Positions 7,537 to 16,915 of a stretch of DNA of 64,000 nt are shown in pieces (position 1 is the first letter of the stretch; the number at the start of each line of letters is the position of its first letter). The position numbers were made by a program, and so were the translations under genes. The notes below the pieces were generated by a model. It was not told where the DNA came from and did no database searches. It saw only the letters and a list, made by a program, of their open reading frames with translations. The DNA comes from Prevotella sp. oral taxon 376 (GTDB taxonomy: Bacteria > Bacteroidota > Bacteroidia > Bacteroidales > Bacteroidaceae), in contig NZ_PYXG01000001.1 in assembly GCF_003043945.1 (NCBI RefSeq), positions 1,476,501 through 1,540,500 on the forward strand, written 5' to 3'.

Positions 7537-8838
7537 TTAATACCCGAGCAAGCCTCCTAAGAGAGATGCGGCAAAGATGGCTGTCTTGGCCTGCACTTGA
7601 TAGTCGACATCGTCAAAGGCCAGCATGGTAACAAACATCGACATGGTGAATCCAATGGAGGCTAAGAAGCCCAGACCCGTAAGCCGCCGCCATGTCATAT
7701 GACGCGATCGCTTACCCAGTTTCACCTTCTCTGTAAGCCATACGGCCATTAGGATGCCCAGCGGCTTACCCAGCAGGAGACCGGCAAACACACCCACAGC
7801 AATATTGTTTTGAGTAAGCAAGGTTAAATCCATGTCAATAAAGGATATGCCGGCATTGCCAAGAGCGAAGATGGGCATGATAAGGTATGACACCAAGGGT
7901 TGCATCCCGTGTTCGAGACGCTGCGATGGAGGCATGGCTCTGCGTGAGTCGGTCTGGACCTTTGACAGAATCTCCATCTGCTCGGGCTCCAGTGTTCGCA
8001 TGTCGTTGCCCTCAGCTTGCTCAAACTGCTTCACGAGCTTTTTGGCCCGAGCTATGAAGGCTGCTTCGGGAATGTGGGAGTCTGCGGGAATGACGAGTGC
8101 CGACAGGACGGCCGCAATGGTGGCGTGGATTCCTGACATGAGGAAAGCTATCCAGACGCCGCCAATGCCCAGCAGGCCGTAAAACCACACATTCTTTACT
8201 CCCATCTTGTTGCTGATGAACATGATAAGCAGGAAACCGAATCCTACGGAAAGGCTTGCCAATGAGATAGTTGATGTATAGAACAAGGCAATAACCAGAA
8301 CAGAACCCAAATCGTCGACGATGGCCAAGGTCGTGAGAAACACCTTGATGGAGACGGGTATGCGGTCGCCGAGGATATACAGCACGGCAAGTGCGAAGGC
8401 AATGTCGGTGGCCATAGGGATACCCCAGCCTGCGGATACGCTGGTGCCCCAGTTGAAGAACGAATAGAACATCGCGGGAACGAACATCCCAAAGATGGCT
8501 GCCATCACAGGTAGGGTAACATTGCGGATATCCTTCAGTTCGCCACTGATGAACTCATGCTTCAGTTCTAATCCCACAACGAAGAAGAACATCGACATCA
8601 GACCGTCGTTTATCCAGTGCTCCAAGGTGAAATTGAGGAAAGGTTTGCCATTGAAAACAAGGCCCATGTGGGAATCGAGGCAAGAAAAATACTGCTCACG
8701 AAGGGGAGAGTTGGCCAGTATCAGCGCTGCGACCACTGAAAGTCCGAGAACGATACCACTGGACCGTTCGCGTTGCATGAATTGGATAGCGGGAATGATG
8801 ACCCTGTTCTCAAATTCCTTTTGATAATGTTGTCTCAT
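7537..8838 (-). CDS. nhaA: Na+/H+ antiporter NhaA
   Basis: 433 residues, a hydrophobic inner-membrane protein with about 12 membrane segments. The paired aspartates of the ion-binding site appear in LAIVDDLGSVLVIALFYT, and GLELKHEF, GWGIPMATDIAFA and IGFTMSMFV are classic NhaA motifs. It exports sodium in exchange for protons. The frame is open to 9021, but the promoter at 8906-8913 lies inside that extension, so MRQHYQKEFENRV at 8838 is the start, with a leader of roughly 65 nt. Confidence 0.96.
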   Translation of the reverse strand: MRQHYQKEFENRVIIPAIQFMQRERSSGIVLGLSVVAALILANSPLREQYFSCLDSHMGLVFNGKPFLNFTLEHWINDGLMSMFFFVVGLELKHEFISGELKDIRNVTLPVMAAIFGMFVPAMFYSFFNWGTSVSAGWGIPMATDIAFALAVLYILGDRIPVSIKVFLTTLAIVDDLGSVLVIALFYTSTISLASLSVGFGFLLIMFISNKMGVKNVWFYGLLGIGGVWIAFLMSGIHATIAAVLSALVIPADSHIPEAAFIARAKKLVKQFEQAEGNDMRTLEPEQMEILSKVQTDSRRAMPPSQRLEHGMQPLVSYLIMPIFALGNAGISFIDMDLTLLTQNNIAVGVFAGLLLGKPLGILMAVWLTEKVKLGKRSRHMTWRRLTGLGFLASIGFTMSMFVTMLAFDDVDYQVQAKTAIFAASLLGGLLGY

Positions 8839-8905
8839 CAGTGATATATATAGTAAAATTACAACCTTTAAGTTGCAAGAGCCTTGTGCCGAATGACACA
8901 GGGAA

Positions 8906-8913
8906 CAAAGATA
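8906..8913 (-). promoter_or_regulatory. nhaA -7 promoter element
   Basis: TATCTTTG on the minus strand, about 65 bp upstream of the chosen ATG. Divergent from the promoter of the DUF389 remnant. Confidence 0.7.
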
Positions 8914-8985
8914 CAAAAAAGCATTTAAATATCCAAATGGAGGGTGATGAAAACTATATGTTTTGGCTTTTCCATGATTTCTTCG

Positions 8986-8993
8986 TATTTTTG
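8986..8993 (+). promoter_or_regulatory. -7 element before the DUF389 remnant
   Basis: TATTTTTG, only 7 bp before the ATG at 9001, with a TTTTG box about 20 bp upstream. The leader would be only a few nucleotides. Confidence 0.6.
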
Positions 8994-9000
8994 CAGAGAA

Positions 9001-9495
9001 ATGAAAAGGAATCTGGAGCAACAGGAAAAAGCATTATGGCAGGTAGTCAAGTGCTATTTCAACGCCCTGCCTGCCAAGGAGGATGAAGCCGAGACCGTCC
9101 GGCAGATTAGCACAGGTATCACCTTCCATGGTGCCAACCTTTTGGGTGCTCGTCTTTGCCATTTTTATCTCTTCGTTAGGGCTGAACCTCCATTCCACGG
9201 CAGTTATTATCGGTGCCATGCTCATATCGCCACTCATGGGACCGATTATTGGTGTGGGGCTGGCCGTAGGTATCAATGATTTTGAACCGCTTAAGCGTTC
9301 CATCAAGAATTATCTTGTGGCTACGGTCATCAGTGTGCTTACGGCTGCCATCTACTTTTCCATAACACCACTCAATGGGGCACAGTCGGAATTGTTGGCC
9401 CGTATATCTCCATTGCTTTATGATGTGCTGATAGCTCTCTTTGGGGTGCGGCTGGTTTAGTGCTTTCATATATGATTGGAATTATACTCTGGTAA
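9001..9495 (+). pseudogene. DUF389 membrane protein, doubly frameshifted and truncated
   Basis: The N-terminal part ([20 protein letters not shown] to [11 protein letters not shown]) runs in one frame to about 9138, where a TTTT run carries one T more than needed; the protein then continues in the next frame as [44 protein letters not shown] and DVLIALFG. At 9443-9446 a G run is one base short; restoring it gives [17 protein letters not shown] and a stop at 9493-9495. Family members are 400-500 residues with many membrane segments, so the 3' two thirds are missing. The loss of the tail argues for real decay rather than only base-call errors. Confidence 0.88.
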
Positions 9496-9502
9496 TTACA
9501 TC

Positions 9503-9535
9503 TCCCGGAGGCAATTAAAGGAAACGCCTCCGGGA
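9503..9535. terminator. Strong hairpin downstream of the DUF389 remnant
   Basis: TCCCGGAGGC (9503-9512) and GCCTCCGGGA (9526-9535) form a perfect 10-bp stem with a 13-nt A-rich loop. There is no T tract on either side, so termination is plausible but unproven. It could end a plus transcript from 8986 or a minus transcript from the orphan promoter near 9700. Confidence 0.55.
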
Positions 9536-9693
9536 TAGTAATTCAACTAAACGATGAAAAACATCTCACGATGCTAATTTGCCTTACTAACTTATATCTG
9601 TACAAAACAATCGAACCGGATTTCCCAATCGGGTCATAAATTGACACTTAACTTAAACAATATTCTTTATTTCATGGTATTTATCTATATCTT
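9503..9693 (-). ncRNA. Candidate small RNA (about 190 nt)
   Basis: A consensus promoter (TTG at 9725-9727, 20-bp spacer, TATCTTTG at 9697-9704, minus strand) points into AT-rich DNA with no usable open frame; the first ATG is followed at once by AAA TAA. The stretch ends at the perfect 10-bp hairpin. Promoter, absence of a frame and terminal hairpin together suggest a small RNA. No known RNA family was recognised. Confidence 0.35.
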
Positions 9694-9863
9694 GTGCAAA
9701 GATAGATGATAGATTTCACTTCGTCAAGAGTTTTAATCGTGTTTTTTATTTCCAGGTATGCTTTTTTTGTGCAAAAGTTGCGCAAAATCATGAGTTTTTT
9801 ATATCTAAAAAACAAAATAAAAGGCTCTTACATTAATAGAGGGGAAATTCTGTCGTATAGTTC
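9540..9863. other. AT-rich intergenic region
   Basis: Between the hairpin at 9503-9535 and the end of ridA. Apart from the orphan promoter and the putative small RNA described separately, nothing recognisable is seen. Confidence 0.5.
9697..9727 (-). promoter_or_regulatory. Orphan consensus promoter on the minus strand
   Basis: TATCTTTG (9697-9704) with TTG (9725-9727) exactly 20 bp upstream. It lies downstream of ridA and upstream of nothing that codes. Confidence 0.55.
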
Positions 9864-10238
9864 TTATATGGCGGCAATTACCTCTATTTCCACGAGTGCG
9901 CCTTTGGGTAAATCCTTGACGGCAACGGCAGAGCGGGCGGGGTATGGCTCGCAAAAGAATTGGGAGTAGACCTCGTTCATGGCTCCGAAATCACCCATAT
10001 CCGCGAGATAGACGGTGGTTTTCACCACATGCTTGAGGTCTGTGCCTGCCGCCTGCAAAATACTTTCAGCATTGAGGATTGACTGACGGGTCTGTTCGGC
10101 CACGCCTCCCTCAGGGAACATGCCGGTTGAAGGAATGATGGGGAGTTGCCCCGATGCATAAACAAGCCCGTTAACTTCGATGGCCTGACTGTATGGGCCA
10201 ATGGCAGCAGGTGCCTTTTTGGTGTGAATGGCTTTCAT
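9864..10238 (-). CDS. ridA: RidA family enamine/imine deaminase
   Basis: 124 residues, the standard length of the RidA/YjgF/UK114 family. Characteristic segments are APAAIGPYSQAIEVNGLVYASGQ at the start (shown here in part), LKHVVKTTVYLADMGDF in the middle, and the C-terminal YPARSAVAVKDLPKGALVEIEVIA carrying the conserved Arg that binds the substrate carboxylate. These homotrimers hydrolyse reactive enamines and imines released by PLP enzymes. Monocistronic with its own promoter. Confidence 0.96.
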   Translation of the reverse strand: MKAIHTKKAPAAIGPYSQAIEVNGLVYASGQLPIIPSTGMFPEGGVAEQTRQSILNAESILQAAGTDLKHVVKTTVYLADMGDFGAMNEVYSQFFCEPYPARSAVAVKDLPKGALVEIEVIAAI

Positions 10239-10280
10239 AATTTGTTATTTATGGGTTGTGAGTTGTTGATTAATTAGCTA

Positions 10281-10288
10281 CAAACTTA
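10281..10288 (-). promoter_or_regulatory. ridA -7 promoter element
   Basis: TAAGTTTG on the minus strand, about 43 bp upstream of the ATG at 10238. Confidence 0.6.
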
Positions 10289-10400
10289 CAAAGAATATTT
10301 GAATTATAGGTCGGCAAGATGAGAATTTTGCATTCTTTCATGGCTATAGCGAGGTTTCTCTCTGCGGAATGGCTCTCCGGGTAGATAGATAAGGTGATGG

Positions 10401-10441
10401 ATAAATGAAAAATCAGGGATGCCCAAACGGGCATCCCTGAT
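10401..10441 (-). terminator. Intrinsic terminator of eno
   Basis: A perfect 13-bp stem (10412-10424 with 10429-10441) closed by a 4-nt loop, followed on the minus strand by TTTTTCATTTA. It lies 32 bp past the enolase stop codon. Confidence 0.88.
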
Positions 10442-10472
10442 GGCTTATCGTAGGATTTAAATCAACTCAAGA

Positions 10473-11861
<1,389 letters not shown>

Positions 11862-11896
11862 TTACCTCCAGATTTTTTTAAATTATTTATACAAAA

Positions 11897-12220
11897 TCAA
11901 GATTTGACCATCGTGATGATCATCTTGAAGTCTTGGTCTGCCCGCACGGCGTGCACATGCGTTGCGGGAATCATGAACACTTCGCCGCTCTTTACCAGAT
12001 GCTCCTCGCCGTCGAGAACCATTATCATCTCGCCGTCCGTTACCTGTATGAAGGCATCTAAGGGAGCTGAATGTGGACTGAGCTGCTGGCCCTTGCTGAA
12101 GGCAAACAGCGTGATGCTTCCCTGCTCGTTATGCAGGAGTTCCATACTGACGATGCCACCATCCTGGTAGCCTACCACCTCATTCGGATTCAGGGCCTTG
12201 CCCTTTTCAAACTTTGTCAT
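11897..12220 (-). CDS. Small cupin-domain protein
   Basis: 107 residues forming a single cupin_2 domain. The two cupin motifs are seen as GQQLSPHSAPLDAFIQVTDGE and GEVFMIPATHVHAVRADQ (partly quoted), which contain candidate metal ligands His and Glu in modified form. Single-domain cupins of this size are common in Bacteroidota and have varied or unknown functions. No clear promoter box was found upstream; eno lies downstream in the same orientation, 116 bp away with its own promoter. Confidence 0.85.
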   Translation of the reverse strand: MTKFEKGKALNPNEVVGYQDGGIVSMELLHNEQGSITLFAFSKGQQLSPHSAPLDAFIQVTDGEMIMVLDGEEHLVKSGEVFMIPATHVHAVRADQDFKMIITMVKS

Positions 12221-12378
12221 GTCTGTACTTTTTTTCGTTGATTCATCTTCCCGGAATGACCAGCAAAAGATATGCCAGAAATCTTAAGATGCCGACAGGG
12301 CGACCCTTGTGGCCGCGAAAAAGTAAAATAATTACTTTTCCCCGTAACCCGTTTATCGGGCAGTGTCGGATTTTTTGC

Positions 12379-12386
12379 TACCTTTG
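12379..12386 (+). promoter_or_regulatory. -7 promoter of the exported hydrolase gene
   Basis: TACCTTTG, 25 bp before the ATG at 12412. Confidence 0.7.
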
Positions 12387-12411
12387 GGCCGAAAATTAGA
12401 AAGATGAAGAC

Positions 12412-13497
12412 ATGAGGAAAAGTTTAATCATGCTGGCATTGCTTGTGATGGAGACATCCTTTGCCGGCGCCCAAAGCAATGATAATATGAATAATGTAGC
12501 ACAGAAGGCAGCAGAGGAACAGCTGACCCTGACACAGGAATGGGACAAAGTGTTTCCCAAGAGTAATCAAGTGGACCATAAGAAGGTAACTTTCCATAAT
12601 CATTTCGGCATCACATTGGCAGCCGACATGTATCTTCCGAGGGGGGCAAAAGGCAAGTTGCCAGCCCTCGCGGTAGCCGGTCCCTTCGGGGCGGTCAAGG
12701 AACAGTCTTCCGGGTTGTATGCGCAGGCCATGGCGGAGCGTGGCTTTCTCACGATAGCCTTCGATCCCTCGTTCACCGGAGAGAGTGGCGGGCAGCCTCG
12801 CGACATGTTCTCCCTCGACATCAACACCGAGGATTTCATGGCCGCCGTCGACTATCTGGGCAATCTGGAGAATGTAGACCCTGAGCGGATAGGCGTCATC
12901 GGCATCTGCGGGTGGGGTGGCATCTGCCTGAATGCCGCTGCCGCCGACCCAAGGATAAAGGCTGCCGTTGCCGTAACCATGTATGACATGCCGCGCGTGG
13001 GAGCAAACGGATATTTTGACAAGGGCACTGCCGACGACCGCTACGAGATGAAACGGCAGATTACGGCATTGCGCACGCGGGAATACAAGACGGGGTCTGT
13101 GGCGACCGCGGGCGGCTGCCTGGAACCGGAAATGGCGAGGGCGCAGAACATGCCAGACTTCGTTCAGCAGTATAGCGCATACTACAAGACCAAGCGCGGA
13201 TATCACAAGAACTCCGTCAACTCCAATGCCGGGTGGAAGACCCAGGCTCAGCTGGGCTGGACAAACAATGAGATTCTGACGCATCCGGAGGACCTCCGCA
13301 ACGCGGTTCTTATCGTGCACGGCGAGAAGGCGCACAGCCGATACATGGGCGAGGATACCTTCAAGAAGTTGACGGGCAGCAACAAAGAGTTGCTGATAGT
13401 GCCTGACGCTACGCACACCGACCTCTACGACGGGGGCGATCATGGTTATATCCCGTTCGACAAGATAGAGGACTTTCTGAAGACGCATCTCAAGTGA
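12412..13497 (+). CDS. Exported alpha/beta hydrolase (dienelactone-hydrolase/DUF1100-like)
   Basis: 361 residues with a cleavable signal peptide ending near SFAGAQ (residues 1-21). The mature part is an alpha/beta hydrolase: a VAGPFGAVKEQSSGLYAQAMAERG oxyanion region (partly quoted), the segment GICGWGGICLNAA in the nucleophile-elbow position with Cys in place of the usual Ser, and DATHTDLYDG near the C-terminus carrying the catalytic His. A Cys nucleophile is also found in dienelactone hydrolases. Substrate unknown; periplasmic esterase or peptidase activity would be a guess. A terminator follows. Confidence 0.82.
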   Translation: MRKSLIMLALLVMETSFAGAQSNDNMNNVAQKAAEEQLTLTQEWDKVFPKSNQVDHKKVTFHNHFGITLAADMYLPRGAKGKLPALAVAGPFGAVKEQSSGLYAQAMAERGFLTIAFDPSFTGESGGQPRDMFSLDINTEDFMAAVDYLGNLENVDPERIGVIGICGWGGICLNAAAADPRIKAAVAVTMYDMPRVGANGYFDKGTADDRYEMKRQITALRTREYKTGSVATAGGCLEPEMARAQNMPDFVQQYSAYYKTKRGYHKNSVNSNAGWKTQAQLGWTNNEILTHPEDLRNAVLIVHGEKAHSRYMGEDTFKKLTGSNKELLIVPDATHTDLYDGGDHGYIPFDKIEDFLKTHLK

Positions 13498-13586
13498 TGG
13501 CTTGATGGCGCGGGGCGGCGGCACCTTTTGCCGCCCGCTTCCCGTCGGGCGAGCCTGGAGCGGCCCACTCCGGGCTTCCTCCCATG

Positions 13587-13631
13587 TTTCAGGCGATGGG
13601 GTTATCGCCTGAAATTGTTTATATATTTTTG
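13587..13631 (+). terminator. Terminator of the exported hydrolase gene
   Basis: TTTCAGGCGAT (13587-13597) pairs perfectly with ATCGCCTGAAA (13604-13614) around a 6-nt loop and is followed by a T-rich stretch. It lies 90 bp past the stop codon. Confidence 0.75.
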
Positions 13632-14177
13632 CGATTTTATTGGTTTGCGAAAAGGTGAAGCAGTATTGGGATTGACACATTTCGCAAGAGATGAAGGATC
13701 TGGGAGTGACTTCCCGGGCAGTCAGGTACGGCCGGAAGATGCATTTTTCCGACCTTTTGACCGTTAAAAGCGAGAAAATGGGGCTGTAAAAAGCGGCAAG
13801 AACCACCGCAAAAGGCGGCTTCCGGCATCCCTTTTAACGGCTTCCGACCCGACAAAAGGCCGTCTTTTACCCTTGTGGGGGCTTCCGGAAGGGCAAGCGG
13901 GCCCTAAAAGAGTCTTTTCACCGCGTTGAAATTTCAGGCGGTTTTCGAGGCGAATGTAAGGTCCGTTCAGAAAGCGGGCCTTTATTTTTGCTTGTCAGTA
14001 AAATATTTTCATATATTCTTTTGCCCTTCTTCCAATTCCTGTTCATGCGGCAGGGTGTGGCAAAAGATGATTTCGCAAATATCTGTTTTTCCGCCCTAAA
14101 AGTTGACCTAACGCATAATAATGTGAAAAATCAAGCTTTTTTAAGCCGGAAATGATGGGATAGTCGGGAATATTTCG
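13632..14177. other. Gene-free region with recurring AAAAGGCCGT / CCGTTAAAAG words
   Basis: Nothing here resembles a conserved protein. The short words GACCGTTAAAAGCG (about 13758), CCCTTTTAACGGCTTCCG (about 13830) and ACAAAAGGCCGTCTTTTA (about 13852) occur in both orientations and are related to words in the intergenic region at 23.86-23.96 kb. A 32-codon frame from ATG 13690 ends at about 13788 but has no visible support as a gene. Confidence 0.5.
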
Positions 14178-14185
14178 TAAATTTG
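14178..14185 (+). promoter_or_regulatory. -7 promoter of purH (and perhaps the mre operon)
   Basis: TAAATTTG, 31 bp before the ATG at 14217. Confidence 0.65.
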
Positions 14186-14216
14186 CAGTCTGAATATTCA
14201 AAGACGATCAATTATA

Positions 14217-14810
14217 ATGGCTGAAGTAAAAGAAATCAAGACTGCCCTCATCTCCGTTTTTCACAAGGATGGATTGGAGGACTTACTCCGGAAACTGAGC
14301 GCTGAAGGCGTCAGGTTTTTGTCCACCGGAGGAACTCAGGAATTCATCGAGTCGCTCGGTTACGAGTGTCAGAAGGTGGAAGATGTAACCACTTATCCCT
14401 CGATTCTCGGGGGGCGCGTAAAGACCTTACACCCGAAAGTGTTCGGGGGAATCCTTGCCCGTCGCGACCATGAGGGCGACCGCGAGCAGATGCGGCGGTA
14501 TGAGATTCCCGCGATCGACCTTGTCGTTGTAGATCTCTATCCGTTTGAGCAGACCGTTGCGAGCGGGGCCGGCGAGGCCGACATCATCGAGAAAATCGAT
14601 ATCGGCGGCATCTCCTTGATTCGTGCGGGAGCCAAGAATTTCAAGGATGTGGTCATCGTTCCGAGTAAGGCGGAATATGGCTTGCTCCTCGATATCCTGA
14701 ACGCGAAAGGCGCGAAGACCGACCTTGAGGATCGCAGGATGCTGGCAGCCCGTGCCTTCGGAATCAGTAGCCATTATGACAGGGCCATCCATGAGTGGTT
14801 CCAGAAGTAG
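14217..14810 (+). CDS. purH: IMP cyclohydrolase (N-terminal PurH domain only)
   Basis: 197 residues corresponding to the N-terminal MGS-like domain of bifunctional PurH: KTALISVFHKDGLEDLLRKL, FLSTGGTQEFIESLGY, TTYPSILGGRVKTLHPKVFG, DLVVVDLYPFEQTV and GGISLIRAGAKN (each quoted in part). This domain closes FAICAR to IMP, the last purine biosynthesis step. The AICAR transformylase domain, about 300 more residues in fused PurH, is absent and the following 180 bp do not encode it in any frame, so this is a stand-alone enzyme. Upstream of mreB; co-transcription with the mre genes is possible. Confidence 0.9.
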   Translation: MAEVKEIKTALISVFHKDGLEDLLRKLSAEGVRFLSTGGTQEFIESLGYECQKVEDVTTYPSILGGRVKTLHPKVFGGILARRDHEGDREQMRRYEIPAIDLVVVDLYPFEQTVASGAGEADIIEKIDIGGISLIRAGAKNFKDVVIVPSKAEYGLLLDILNAKGAKTDLEDRRMLAARAFGISSHYDRAIHEWFQK

Positions 14811-14992
14811 GTGCCTGCGGGCAGAAGCTTCTCTCCTTGCTGCCAAAAGGGCAGAAGGATGATGTCCGGACATAAAAAAACAATCAACAAAAGAGGAAGG
14901 ATGGGAAAGCTGAGAAGGAGCGCGGGCCGCCATGGAGCAGGCCGCTCTTACCATCAGCCGCTTCTTACTTTCTAAAAACAACAAATCAAAAT

Positions 14993-16015
14993 ATGGGATT
15001 TTTTTCATTCGTTCAAGAAATTGCGATGGACTTGGGAACCGCCAACACCATCATTATCAGCGATGATAAGATTGTGGTTGACGAACCCTCAGTAGTGGCC
15101 CTGGACCGTCGCACAGACAAGATGATCGCCGTGGGCGAACGGGCAAAGATGATGTATGAGAAGACGCACGACAACATTCGCACCATCCGTCCCCTCCGCG
15201 ACGGCGTGATTGCCGACTTCACCGCCTGCGAGCAGATGATGCGCGGCCTCATCAAGATGGTTCATTCCGGTTCTCGCATCTTCTCGCCATCGCTCCGCAT
15301 GGTGATCGGAGTTCCTTCGGGCAGTACCGAGGTGGAGCTTCGTGCCGTCCGCGACAGCGCCGAGCATGCCGACGGCCGCGATGTCTACCTGATTTTCGAG
15401 CCGATGGCAGCCGCCATAGGCATCGGCATCGATGTAGAGGCGCCCGAGGGTAACATGATCGTCGACATAGGTGGCGGCTCTACCGAGATTGCCGTTATCT
15501 CGCTCGGCGGCATCGTGAGCAACAACTCGATCCGCATAGCCGGCGACGACCTCACGGCCGATATTCAGGAATATATGAGCCGCCAGCACAATGTGAAGGT
15601 GTCGGAACGCATGGCAGAGCGTATCAAGATTCATGTAGGGTCGGCGCTTACCGACTTGGGCGAGGAGGCTCCCGAAGACTATGTCGTTCACGGGCCTAAC
15701 CGCATCACGGCTCTCCCGATGGAGGTGCCCGTATGCTATCAGGAAATCGCCCATTGCCTCGACAAGACCGTGGCGAAGATAGAGAACGCCGTGCTTTCCG
15801 CTCTGGAGAACACGCCTCCTGAGCTTTATGCCGACATTGTGAAGAATGGTATCTACCTGAGCGGTGGCGGCGCCTTGCTGAGAGGCCTCGACAAGCGCTT
15901 GCGGGACAAGATAAACATTCCGTTTCATATCGCCGAAGACCCGTTGCACAGCGTTGCCAAGGGTGCGGGCATTGCCTTGAAGAATGTAGACAAGTTCTCT
16001 TTCTTGATGCGATAA
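14993..16015 (+). CDS. mreB: Rod shape-determining protein MreB
   Basis: 340 residues of the actin-like MreB family. The phosphate-1 motif AMDLGTANTIIISDD is near the N-terminus, phosphate-2 appears as MIVDIGGGSTEIAVISLGG, and the adenosine motif as GIYLSGGGALLRGLDK. MreB forms membrane-associated filaments that direct lateral peptidoglycan synthesis by the RodA/PBP2 complex encoded downstream. First gene of mreB-mreC-mreD-mrdA-rodA; mreC begins 3 bp after its stop. The 182-bp gap before it has no clear promoter box. Confidence 0.98.
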   Translation: MGFFSFVQEIAMDLGTANTIIISDDKIVVDEPSVVALDRRTDKMIAVGERAKMMYEKTHDNIRTIRPLRDGVIADFTACEQMMRGLIKMVHSGSRIFSPSLRMVIGVPSGSTEVELRAVRDSAEHADGRDVYLIFEPMAAAIGIGIDVEAPEGNMIVDIGGGSTEIAVISLGGIVSNNSIRIAGDDLTADIQEYMSRQHNVKVSERMAERIKIHVGSALTDLGEEAPEDYVVHGPNRITALPMEVPVCYQEIAHCLDKTVAKIENAVLSALENTPPELYADIVKNGIYLSGGGALLRGLDKRLRDKINIPFHIAEDPLHSVAKGAGIALKNVDKFSFLMR

Positions 16016-16018
16016 GGC

Positions 16019-16885
16019 ATGCGGAATTTACTGGAGTTTCTGTCCAGGCACAGCCACTGGCTCCTTTTCGTGCTGCTTGAGGCACTCAGCTTCGTGCTCA
16101 TATTCCAGTACAACAGCTATCAGGGGAGCGTGTGGTTCTCCTCCGCCAATACCGTGGTGGGACAGGTCTATGAGTGGAAGGCGCGGGTGGAATCGTTTTT
16201 CTCGCTGACGAAGGCCAACGAGGAGCTGACCCTACGCAACATTGCGCTTGAGCAGCAGCTGAAGGGAATGCAGGCGCGGCTGGCAATTGCCACCGGCGAC
16301 ACCAATGTCCTGCACGGCTCTCTGGCTCGGCAGTTCTCCAGTTATCGGCTGATCAAGGCCAAGGTGGTGAGCAACTCTCTCGACAAGATCGACAACCTCA
16401 TCACCGTCAACAAGGGTTCTGCCGACGGAGTAAAGGTCGACATGGGCGTGGTGAGCGGCAATGGCGTCGTGGGAATCGTCTATCAGGTGTCCCCGCACTA
16501 TGCTGTCATCATCCCGGTATTGAACTCCCATTCCAGTATCAGCTGCATGATACAGGACAGGGGCTACTTCGGCTATCTGCATTGGAACGGAGGCTATCGC
16601 CATCTGGCTTATGTGGACGATGTGCCCCGGCACGCAAAGTTCAGGAAAGGAGACTATGTCGTAACGAGCGGATATTCCTCCGTGTTTCCCTCGGGAGTGA
16701 GGGTCGGACAGATAAAGTATGTCTTCAACTCCCCTGACGGGCTCTCCTATCGTCTGAAGGTGCAGCTTGCCACCGACTTCGGAAACCTCCGTGATGTCGT
16801 AATCATTGACAACGCACCCTTGCTGGAGCGGCAGCGACTGCTTCAGGCGGCCAGGGATTCTATCGGGACAAAAGATAATAAGTAG
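16019..16885 (+). CDS. mreC: Rod shape-determining protein MreC
   Basis: 288 residues: a short cytoplasmic start, one membrane segment (LLFVLLEALSFVLIF, about residues 17-31), a periplasmic coiled-coil (about residues 58-90) and the beta-barrel MreC domain with VNKGSADGVKVDMGVVSGNG and YVVTSGYSSVFPSGVRVG (parts quoted). MreC bridges MreB, MreD and PBP2 and activates PBP2. Length and order match the family. Confidence 0.96.
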   Translation: MRNLLEFLSRHSHWLLFVLLEALSFVLIFQYNSYQGSVWFSSANTVVGQVYEWKARVESFFSLTKANEELTLRNIALEQQLKGMQARLAIATGDTNVLHGSLARQFSSYRLIKAKVVSNSLDKIDNLITVNKGSADGVKVDMGVVSGNGVVGIVYQVSPHYAVIIPVLNSHSSISCMIQDRGYFGYLHWNGGYRHLAYVDDVPRHAKFRKGDYVVTSGYSSVFPSGVRVGQIKYVFNSPDGLSYRLKVQLATDFGNLRDVVIIDNAPLLERQRLLQAARDSIGTKDNK

Positions 16886-16915
16886 GCATAACAGGCTGAA
16901 TAACAAGCGTAAAGG

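Noticed and set aside
8839..9021. N-terminal extension of NhaA
   Set aside because: Contains the -7 promoter element at 8906-8913 and would overlap the DUF389 remnant on the other strand.
13690..13788. 32-codon frame in the region before purH
   Set aside because: A small peptide cannot be excluded, but there is no evidence beyond an open frame and it overlaps the repeat words.
12424..13806. 460-codon minus-strand frame opposite the exported hydrolase
   Set aside because: Lies antisense to a gene with signal peptide, promoter and terminator; composition is that of a shadow frame.
14811..14992. Frameshifted remainder of PurH (AICAR transformylase domain)
   Set aside because: The three plus frames of this 180-bp gap show no resemblance to that domain, so the short PurH is not a broken fused gene.
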